NCBI GenBank assembly: GCA_030704615.1
Contig: CM060734.1
Location: forward strand, 5,270,001-5,334,000
Direction: 5' to 3'
DNA length: 64,000 bases
From: Takakia lepidozioides
Lineage: Eukaryota; Streptophyta; Takakiopsida; Takakiales; Takakiaceae
Made by a program: the position numbers and the translations under genes. The notes beneath the pieces were generated by a model. That model was not told where the DNA came from. It saw only the letters and a program-made list of their open reading frames with translations, and did no database searches. Shown piece by piece: positions 55,428-64,000 of this stretch (the stretch's first letter is position 1; each line of letters starts with the position of its first letter).

Positions 55428-57290
55428 TCATAAGACGTTGTTTGCCGTAGCCTTGTGGACTTTGACCCCGCGCCCAGTTTGAGCGGGAACAAAAGGGACA
55501 GAACCTACCTCTGTCAGGGGCTGACGTTGGTAGTAAGACTTACCTTCATATATAGAATTAATCCGGGTTTTCCAGATATCCTCTAGAAATCCCTTCACAC
55601 AAGCATCAATCTGCTGTGTGTGATTTGCCCAAAAACTAGGCCTCAGGAGGGCCTGGGCTTTCGGCTCAGCCTCGAGACTTTCAAAGTTGGTAAACAAGGG
55701 TACAGGCACAATTCCCTTGATAGATTTGAAGAGAGCGTCTCTTTGGTGAGAGAACCCGTATCAGAAAATGAATACTGTCTTCAGATTGCCCACATAACTG
55801 GCAATTGCACTCTCCCTTCAGTCTCTGCTTCTGTTTGTTGTTCAAAGGTAGGCTTCCTGCCCTGAGTTTAAATTTCAGTCTAGTGCCGAGAGTGGGTAGA
55901 CCCTTGAGGTCATCCAAGATGTCCTCCCCCATGTCACTGACTGGAAACAAGTTCAGGGAAGTTTTCTGCCTAACTTCATTTTCATCAGACAATCTCATGG
56001 CAACAGACATGGCTTCCGACACTACAGACTCTAAGTCAGATTTATCCAGCAGGGTCAAGACTTGCGGATCCAGGTCCAGGTCCTTGAGAATCTCTTCTAC
56101 TCTCTTCTGCCAGGACTTAGCCTGTTTGACAGGGCGGTCCTGTTTCCAACATATAGAGTCGATTAACTTAGGATATCTGGTGTTGGGCATATGTTGTAGC
56201 TGACCCCACCATCTGACCTTGAATTCATCTCGTCGGGAGCTTAAGGATGGAATGCCAAACTCACCCCGAACAGCCACATTGGCTGTTTTGGAGCATGCTG
56301 ACATACACTCCTTAAGCACCCCCACTTGAATGGATTCTAGAGACTTAGCCTGGTTGGAGTTATCAACCCATATAGCAGATCCGTACCCCAAGGCAGGTCT
56401 AATAATGCGAGAAAGCATGGTTTTCTTAACCTCAAAGTTGACCCCTCTGCAGTGGAAAAATTTAGTGAGCCCCAGAGCTTTGCCCTTGCCAGTTTGAACA
56501 ACTTTCTGGATATATGCATCCCAATTACAATTGGGGGACAATTCATGCACAATTCCCTTGATAGATTTGAAGAGAGCGTCTCTTTGGTGAGAGAACCCCG
56601 GACAGTGTATCAGAAAATGAATATTGTCTTCAGATTGCCCACACAATGGGAAGTGCACTCCCCCTTTCCTCTCTGCTTCTGTTTGCTGTTCAAAGGTAGG
56701 CTTCCTTCCCTGAGTTTAAATTTCAGTCTAGTGCCGAGAGTGGGTGGACCCTTGAGGTCATCCAAGATGTCCTCCCCCATGTCACTGACTAGAAACAAGT
56801 TCAGGGAAGTTTTCTGCCTAACTTCATTTTCATCAGACAATCTCATGGCAACAGACACTACAGCCTCTAAGTCGGATTTATCCAGCAGGGTCAAGACTTG
56901 CGGATCCAGGTCCAGGTCCTTGAGAATCTCTTGTACTCTGGTGTTGGGAAAACACCTTTTGATCTCAGTCCAAACCAGGAAGTGGTCAGAGGTACCAATA
57001 TCAGTTCTGTCGATCAACACATTGGCACACTGGGGGAACACATTTTTGTCCATTATGATATAGTCCACAATGGAACGTTCCCCAATTTGGGATTTCTCAC
57101 GAGTCCACTGCACTTGGTCACCTCTTGTCTTGTTATTCAAGGTCAAAAGCTGAAGCTCTTCCAGACAGTTAATTAACCGTCTGCCATTAGAATTCAGCTC
57201 GTCCTCACCAGAAGACCCAATGATATCGTCCTGATGGAGCCCTTTGCCCACTTGGGCATTGGAGTCACCCTGCAATAGCACCACAGAGAT
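55428..57290 (-). mobile_element. rearranged LINE, endonuclease joined to C-terminal parts
   Basis: On the minus strand the order is: end of the endonuclease (GDSNAQVGKG, IVDYIIMDKN, DIGTSDHF; 57284-56945), then directly the post-RT region ([12 protein letters not shown]; 56935-56640) with the [16 protein letters not shown] knuckle, then back to late RT (NCNWDAYIQKVV; 56530), then the post-RT region again with a second knuckle (55830-55790), and finally the 3' end ([11 protein letters not shown] ... KATANNVL; 55709-55428). The catalytic RT core with FADD is missing. It is the family found at 27300-29735 and 16745-17470. Long frames survive, but no active protein is possible. Confidence 0.88.
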
Positions 57291-58424
57291 GAAGAGAAGC
57301 TTTGGAATGAGACACTTTTCTGACCCCAGTCAATGGTGGGACAATGTGGGTGGATGGTCAACTGGAAACAGCAGCGGCAGCAGCGCAATTGATAGAGCAA
57401 GGCACTGCTGATGAAGGTACCTTCTTCAACACATTTCAGCCTGAGGGCACCTTCTGGTTTGACCTGTTTCAGCCTGTTTTTCCCTCTTATTAGACGCAGC
57501 CCTGAAGCATATGTATTGAATTCTGTTGGGTGGATTGAGTTAGCTCGTTGGGTGGATGGAGTGACTTTGCAAGTTACTGCCGAGGTGGCAGCACGACAGT
57601 ACCTAAAAAAAGATAACAGAGATGGAGAGAAGCTTTCAAGGAATGAATACTTTTCTGACCCCAGTCAGTGGTGGGACAATGTAGGAGATAGTCAACTGGA
57701 AATAGCAGCGGCAGCAGCGCAATCGATAGAACAAGGGACTGCTAATGAAGGTATCTTCTTCAACACATTTCAGCCTGTTTTTCCCTGTTATCAGAGTCGT
57801 CCCTAAATTTCCAGATGGCCGGATTCCAAGCTCCAGATTACCTATGATTCCATGTGGAAGGATAGCTACAAGAAACCTGCATGGGTAGATGGTCAACTGG
57901 AAGCCACTGTAGCAGCTGCAGAGGCATGATGTACGCATTGTTTAGTGTGGAGGGAGGGATAGCTGTTGATGCAGGGAGAGGATCGTGGGTGCAAAATCAT
58001 CCAAGAGGGCCAGATTTGGAGCAAGGAACAACGCTGGCAGGAGTTCTATAAATATGATCCACAGCGGTGGGACAATATTGTCAACAAGGTGAGCTTTCTT
58101 CATGCAACATCGTAGGGAATTTGACATAACTTTGTATTTAAATATGTTAGTGTGGAGGGAGGGCTAGCCGCTGCTGCAAGGATGGACTGTGGGTTCAGGA
58201 TCACCCAAGAGGGCTACCAGCAGTGGAAGTAGCAGCACTTGGTCAATAGCAGCAGCAAGAATTAGCAACATCAAACTCATCAATCAGGTACTTGCTTCTG
58301 TACACATTTCATCCTCTTATCAACGTAGTCCCTGCTTGGACAGCCTATAGGGCTGTATAAAACAGGACTTTGGAACCTTCCAACCTGGGTGCTTTGTTAT
58401 TGGTCTATCAAGGTCTGATTTGAA

Positions 58425-61400
58425 ATGTTTTCATTGCATTTTGCAGGTGAACTCATCATGGAAGAAGAGTTGGAAGTAAAAGTCCTGCTCGTTGGAGGAG
58501 ATGCATCACCAAACAGGCTTGGTTCTGTGTTCACTATGCAAGGTGTCACATACAAATGCATCCGAGCAGAAATTCTAGGTGATGAGCTTGTCTCAGGAAA
58601 ATTTCATTTCCTTTCCATGGGGGGTAGTGTCTTTTCAGCCAAGCAGGAAGAGAGGATGGTTCTGAAAGGGGATACTGTACACATTAAGATTTCAGACCAA
58701 AATGATGGGGACCAAGGATTGAAAAGACCTATATCTTCCAGTGGTTCTACGATCTTGCATGAGTACAGACCAGACGAGGACCCGACACCAGTGTCTAAAA
58801 AGATGAGGATGGACCCTGATACACCCTTTGCTGGCGATGGTGGAAATGAAGACCGTGCACATGAGCATGCACTTCAACAGAGATATGGTAGATTGTGCAG
58901 CACATTGGCTACATCCAGCGATATTCAAAAATGGCAGAAAAAAGATTAGAGCCGTTGAAAGGAAAATCTCTGCAGAAGGACGATGTGACAAGTTTGAGCT
59001 CATGACAAAGGATCAACAAGGTCAAGCAATGTTCCACATATGGTGTGTTGAGTGTGAGGATGTTTATGCACGGTCTGGGAAAAACAAACCATATGATGCA
59101 TGTGCAAACTTTATGAGATCTCATTTGAGGAGTGAGGGGCATCGCATAGCCTATGAGAGGCGTCATGGGAAGGGTTCATCACAATGTGTCATCAGCCCTG
59201 TAAATGCAGATGAAGAATTAGATGCAAAGAAGAACAGGGTGAAGGAGGCATTAGAGGAAGTCGCTCGGTTTTGTGAAGACAATCCTGGAAACAGATTTGA
59301 GATTGTGGAAGCCACAATTGGAGACTATTCGCAGTTGGGTTCCATAAGGATTAAGTGCGCACTTGATTCGAAGTGGCTACTCTTGTTTCCAAGGACAGGT
59401 TCTTTGCAATCTTCTTTGACAGAGCATGTGAAGGGAAAAACTCATGTCGATGCAGAGATTTGCCAGAAGGTTGGAAGTAGTGAAGGACTGTGCAAAAAAA
59501 GAGGAAGGCCTCCAAAGCCTATGATTGCCAAAGATGTAAAGCAACGGGATCTAAGCTCTTTCTTGGTCAGTCAACCTGTGTTGCCGTCCCCACCACTTGA
59601 CAATCCAATTGTGGCATCAACAATGGGAGCATCCTCGTCACAAACTCCATACACTTGTGTTGACGCTGCCCAACGGACAGATCTGATTGAGGATTGACAA
59701 TTACAGCGAAGGTCCCAATGCAACAAAGGAAGAGACAGTTTGTGTTGGGGCCTATGGGATGAATGGTGGGAGTACAACCACAAGAGAATAAGTCTGAAAC
59801 CATTCCTTCAAGATAGCAAGGGATGAAAGAAGTGGTATGTCGAGCCGTTGACACATGCAACCATCACTCTAAACAATCAAGAGCATAAGGTTGTTGGTAC
59901 GTTTCGGCACGCGGATTGTTTTAGAGTGTCATTGGATGGGGAGCCATTTCCAAACTTGAGGTGTTCAGCATGTTCTTCCATTCCCTTGGAAAATGACTTC
60001 AGAATGAGGGTATATAGAGAGAGAGGTGCCATGGAATATAGAGGGGAGAGAGATACTGGCAAGGGAAGAAGGTTGTCATATCTTGGAAATGTCGAGATTG
60101 TCAAACAAGTTTACAAAAATAGACAGGAGTTGAGGCAGTTGAGGTTCAAATTGTGGGAGGCCAGGACCAAAGTGGCATCCTTGTTTGTGCAATGTAGGAG
60201 TTTGAAGGAGTCTGGGATTGAGGCAATTGAAAGAGGAGATGTTCTCAAATTTTGTCGTGATATTGTTGATGCACATAGGAGGGGGATTTTGAAGGAAAAG
60301 AAAGTTTGTGGGATTTTATTGTTGATATGGGCAAGAATATTGACAGGTCTCCACAAGGGAAGAGGTATGGTACTAGCACAAAAACAATGTTTGAGATTGT
60401 GCAGCTTTGGGGGGGTCCAAGATTGCATCATTTTTTGGCTTCAAATGTGGGGGGTCCTTCTATTGATACTACAAGACGGTCTTTGAGGAAAGGTTTGAAG
60501 TATAGAGCGGGAGAAAGTGATGATATATTTCAGCATGTGGCTGGAATTTACAGAGATGTGATGGAAGATGCAAATATTCCAATGGGAAGCATCCCAGTGC
60601 TGGTGGCCGAAGATGAAACTGTTGTGAAGCGATTGGTACGTTGGATTGCTAGGGATAACACCCTTCTCGGGTTCTGTGGGCTTCAAGACAACCATGTATG
60701 TATTTCAAATTTTGTGGTGCAAGTGGGAGAAGGGGAATCAGGGTACGAACATATTGTGGACGCATTCAAAAACAATGTGGTTGCCCATTACGCTAGAGTG
60801 TTGATAGCAAATCCTCTACATGTACGATTACCTCGATTGGTATTGGTAATCCAACTCACTTGCAATAGATTTGACAACAATTTTGTGAGATCACAATGGG
60901 AAGTGGTGAGACAGTTGTGGGACAAATATGTGAGGGACGTGGTTGGGCCTATAATTGGGCATGCTTCAGACGGAGATAGTAGGAGGAGAGAAGTGATGTT
61001 AGAAGATTATGCCAATGGGCTGGAAGTAGATTTTGCATCCCTTGGGAAGGATGGTTGTTTACAGGTCGAGTGTGCAACGGGGGAGATATATACGGACTCC
61101 ATGATCAGGACTTCATCCACAATGGGAAAAAATTGGTAAATCCCTTGGACAGTGCATCACGGACTTTGGTGTTGGGTGATGAGGTTGCTACATTGAATCA
61201 TGTGTTATTGGTCTACCATTCATTTTCAGTGGACAAGCATGGACTTCGGGAATGTGATATCAAAAGAGAAGATCAACAGAATTGGGCAGCAGCTCAACGA
61301 CTGGCATCTCGAAAGGTGCAAGCTTGTTTGAGGGAATTACAATCAACTGTGAATCATCGAAGAGAGATGACCAAAGGTACTGAATTTTACCTATATATCA

Positions 61401-62893
61401 TTTCATGCTACATCGACATTTTTTTGTCTCCTCACATGTCATTGTGTGAGAGGGTACAATCTGTTGCGAATGTATCGTTTTTTTTTTTTCAGATTGTGGA
61501 AGTTGTGGTTATTCCACCACGAGGTGTATAATCTGAAATCCTTCTTCATTAGCAGGGAAACATACTTGGATTTACAAATTTCATGCCACTACGTGGTTCT
61601 ACTTATCAAATTGTTCAAGGATAAGTTTAATCATGTGCAAGTTCCTTTGAGCCTTGTTGGTTCAGATGTGTGTGAAATATTCTTCAGCAAAGTGGGAGGT
61701 ATGTTACGGAATGAGAGGACATATGACGGATGTGATTTGGTTGAGAGTGCGGGAGCATTAACACGCATATCCGAGTTCGAGGTGAATCCAAAAGGACCCA
61801 AGTTCTCAAGAGCTCTCAAGAAACAAGAACACATTTGGTTTTCTTTGGAGAAGAAGCCAGGTATTCCCCTTGCTGATTTGTCCGACTTTTCTACTGTCTA
61901 ATCGGATAATTGCATTGTGGAGGCTTTGAAAACTGGATTTCTAGAAGCGCAACTTTTATGCCATAAACTTGGGATGAAACCAAACAAAGCGACAAACTTG
62001 GATTGGTGGAATGAGCCATGGACAATTGAGAGACAAATGGAGGCCGAGCTATTCAAAAGCATGGAAGAGGAGGGTGATGATGTCGATGCCATAGATTCTA
62101 TTTGTCCTCTTAATGCAGACACACATATTCAAAATGAGGTCGTGGAAGATGAATTGGTGTGCGGGCCTTCGAATTCAATGGAGGATGTTTTGAGCCAACC
62201 TTTGGATGATCATGCGGAAGACGTACTTATTCAAAGTGAATTGAGACATACTCTGGATGCTGTCATTGATGAGTTTGAACAAGAGAAAGATGGATCGAAA
62301 GTGGTGGTTCCATTTGTCAAAGTAGAGGGGAAGACCATATTCAAAAGCACTTTGGTTAACCAACTCAAAGACAACCCTACTCTATCCAAGGATAGATTGA
62401 CACGAGTAAGAAGTGCATCGTGTTGTTTTGCCGATAAAACAAACCAACTACCAGCAACAAAACCACGAGCTTCAGATTGGGTTCGGATTGTGCTGTATTT
62501 TTTGTTGATGAGGAGACTGCGATCCAAACTACAAACAGGAAAGGCAGACCAGGGAAAACCTGCAGAGGAGCAACCAAAGGCACTTGGTATTTGGGCAGGG
62601 TTTAAAGAATGCGGAAGAAAATCAATAAGCGGTTTATAGAATGTAGGGATTCTGTTGATTTATTGGAGCGTCCTTCTCATATGGAGATTGGGTTAGCATG
62701 GTACCAAAAAATTCGAGGAGGGGTCTATACGTACGATTTGACGGATAACATGATGGTTGATTTGGATTCCATTATCGCGTTAGCATGTTTAAAGTACAAT
62801 GTCAAGTCAAACACATATGTACTTGATGCAAATGACCGAAAAGTCTTTAACAACTTTATCAAAAGCAATTTTTTTTTTAAATTAATTTGTTAG
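58425..62893 (+). pseudogene. unclassified zinc-finger transposase-like protein
   Basis: A 4.4 kb coding run read in consecutive frames. An exon begins after CAG at about 58446 (MEEELEVKVLLVGGD). A six-A run at about 58946 shifts the frame into a zinc-finger region (WCVECEDVYA ... HLRSEGH). After stops at 59697 and 59822 come RCSACSSIP and, beyond a shift near 60300, a core with WGGPRLHHFLASN, VLVAEDETVV, GHASDGDSRRREVML, CDIKREDQQNWAAAQRL (about 61250) and FFSKVGGMLRNERTYDG (about 61685). A probable intron is 61378-61492 (T-tract acceptor). A TAA at 61902 and a shift near 62610 precede the end. Acidic residues in AEDETVV and SDGDSRRR could be catalytic. The helical end recalls hAT/P-like transposases, but I cannot place the family. 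It reads toward the transposon end at 63165. Confidence 0.6.
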
Positions 62894-62929
62894 ATTTTTT
62901 TAAATGAATAAATTCGATATAATATAAAA

Positions 62930-63165
62930 ACATACATATACATATTGGAGGGTTATTTTTAATGATGGAAAATGAGAATATATATACATAAGGGGGTACT
63001 TTTTAAAAATTGTAAATTTTTGTATATTTACAGGAGGGGGTTTTATAATCTTCAAAAAATATGTACAGAAGGGGTATAAATTATCCAAAGACCCGTATAC
63101 AGGGGGTTTTTTTATTAGGCGACGAACGCACGTGATACGCACAGTTTATAAAGAGTGCAGCCCCC
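62930..63165 (-). repeat. right terminal and subterminal repeats of a DNA transposon
   Basis: GAGTGCAGCCCCC at 63153-63165 is the inverse of the left end at 52312 (12 of 13 bases), and ACGCACGTG 18 bases inside matches CACGTGCGT in inverse. Five GGGGGT/TGTAcA-type motifs follow between 62940 and 63110. The transposase-like gene ends about 40 bases before this block. No target-site duplication was recognised (CATGACAT on the left, GGGAAGGT on the right). Confidence 0.7.
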
Positions 63166-63262
63166 GGGAAGGTTGCCGACATGTACATGAACAATTTCGA
63201 CGCTGAAATTGGCAAAAGAGAGGAAAATCGCATCATACCTTGACACCCTCGTTGAATAGACC

Positions 63263-64000
63263 CTATATGTTGATGCAAGTCCAGATCTTCTTCAGAATGG
63301 ATGCTGCACTTTTCTTCGACCATACTTTGACATCATTCGCAGTGACGTCTCCATCGGCTGCTAGCACAACAATACAGCCGTCGTCGTCCAACATATTGGC
63401 CGCGAACCCGAATGTGTGGCTCCAGTTTCTTTCGTCGTACTTGTTCCAGCACGGGAGTGAGCCCAGTCCCACTATCTCCTGCCTATCCGGGATATTCACA
63501 AAGATCATGTCGATTGAGGCTTTCACCGCCCTGCCCCCAACTGTGCTCTTCTTGTCGTGGCTCATCACCAGAAAATACCCCATCATCTTTGTGTAGCCAC
63601 GAGTGTCCTCAATTTCATTGCCAGTGGCCTTCCTCTTCCCCTTCTCCTGGTGGGCCTCCATTGCCTTCCTCAATCTCGTTTTCTCCTGCCTTGTAGTCAG
63701 AGCACTTATGAAACTTTCATTAACACACTCCACAATTGTGGGTGTTTTGAGGGGTTCCCTGTCCGCAATGTGCACCGCACGGTAGGGTCTTCCAGGTGCA
63801 TCCTGTACAGTGCTCTCTTCGCAGCTGAATCCCCGGAGCGTTGGTCTTTGTGAATTTTCGGACGAGGTGTGGCCCCTGGGTGTTATCCTGCTAGAAATTG
63901 TCGTCGGAATCCTCGTCGTCTGGCTGAGTATGTTGCCGCTTCTTCTTCTTGGGTGTGGGGCTCTTCGTCTCTTGCCCCTGTTTGCGCGTTTTTTTCCTCT
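63263..64000 (-). CDS. C-terminal part of an unrecognised protein
   Basis: The minus-strand frame ending at 63263 (KKIWTCINI, stop) can be read upstream at least to 63775 and probably on to the window edge; further in there is a very basic/acidic segment with KKK and DDEDSDD-like runs in neighbouring frames. It contains TKMMGYFLVMSHDKKS, AVKASIDMIFVNIPDRQEIV and FGFAANMLDDDGCIVVLAADG. The last block has the strand-loop look of a Rossmann-like methyltransferase end (hydrophobic strand, G, hydrophobic strand), but no DPPY/W box is seen, so I do not assign a function. It may belong to another transposable element lying to the right. No start is visible. Confidence 0.5.
   Translation of the reverse strand, partial: RGKKRANRGKRRRAPHPRRRSGNILSQTTRIPTTISSRITPRGHTSSENSQRPTLRGFSCEESTVQDAPGRPYRAVHIADREPLKTPTIVECVNESFISALTTRQEKTRLRKAMEAHQEKGKRKATGNEIEDTRGYTKMMGYFLVMSHDKKSTVGGRAVKASIDMIFVNIPDRQEIVGLGSLPCWNKYDERNWSHTFGFAANMLDDDGCIVVLAADGDVTANDVKVWSKKSAASILKKIWTCINI

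Larger units (their letters stand above)
54350..58110 (+). pseudogene. repeated pieces of an OSB (organellar ssDNA-binding) gene
   Basis: At least six pieces of the plant OSB 'PDF' motif lie in a row, interrupted by LINE sequence: HPRGPDFKHK with LWINSYK (54620-54690), RGLDFKLQ with MWVSSYKKPTWVDSKLKEL (54870-54975), FSDPSQWWDN (about 57325), EYFSDPSQWWDN with LEIAAAAAQ (57590-57750), MWKDSYKKPAWVDGQLEA (57850-57910) and QRWQEFYKYDPQRWDN (58025-58075). Several are followed by the same intron-like sequence (GAAGGTA..TTCTTCAACACATTTCAG). OSB proteins bind single-stranded DNA in mitochondria or plastids and limit recombination. Stops and shifts make this locus non-functional. The scattered pieces look like duplications of exon-intron blocks. 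Confidence 0.7.

Noticed and set aside
58425-58949. Stand-alone 174-residue gene
   Set aside because: The frame ends at a six-A run and coding continues at once in the next frame, so it is the first part of the larger transposase-like gene.

Overview
This is nuclear DNA from a plant with a large, repeat-rich genome, most likely a seed-free land plant with swimming sperm (a fern is my best guess; lycophyte or bryophyte is possible). The reasons are an intact 12-exon gene with GT-AG introns for the GET4 subunit of the tail-anchored protein pathway, fragments of PLS-type PPR genes and of an organellar OSB single-strand DNA-binding gene (plant families), and exons that look like a dynein-2 (intraflagellar transport) heavy chain, which flowering plants lack. 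I found no rRNA gene, CRISPR array or bacterial operon. Species assignment is inference.

Layout. 1-7423: end of a satellite array with a ~1.0 kb unit that itself holds three ~120 bp subrepeats. 8098-12757 (minus): decayed, 3'-truncated Ty3/gypsy element 1 (gag, protease, RT, RNase H, integrase) with its 5' LTR. 12758-16380: no recognisable gene. 16380-17470: PPR fragment cut by a LINE endonuclease fragment. 18180-23341: tRNA-like repeat, broken PIF/Harbinger transposase, ~188 bp satellite, a lone DNA-transposon end, a G-rich minisatellite and two MITE/foldback copies. 24491-31825 (plus): the GET4 gene, with a truncated LINE in its sixth intron. 31826-34664: nothing recognised.

34665-46141 (minus) is the most striking element: a Ty3/gypsy retrotransposon (element 2, copy A) coding in order for gag with two CCHC knuckles, aspartic protease, a complete-looking C5 cytosine DNA methyltransferase, RT, RNase H, integrase and a C-terminal PHD finger, behind a ~4.1 kb LTR that contains a 2 kb minisatellite. 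A second copy of the family (copy B, plus, LTR 47368-50115, gag 50192-52310) is split by a solo LTR of element 1 and stops at a DNA-transposon end.

52312-63165 is bounded by matching inverted ends (GGGGG-N-TGCACTC, then CACGTGCGT 18 bases further in). Between them lie four dynein exons, a PPR scrap, repeated pieces of an OSB gene, a rearranged LINE and, next to the right end, a frameshifted gene for an unclassified zinc-finger transposase-like protein. It may be a DNA transposon that carries captured host gene pieces, but target-site duplications were not found and the left flank does not resume on the right. 63263-64000 (minus) holds the C-terminal part of an unrecognised protein running off the window.

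Many reading-frame breaks are single-base losses, often in homopolymers. They could be real decay or consensus errors of the assembly, so the label pseudogene is provisional for the younger elements.
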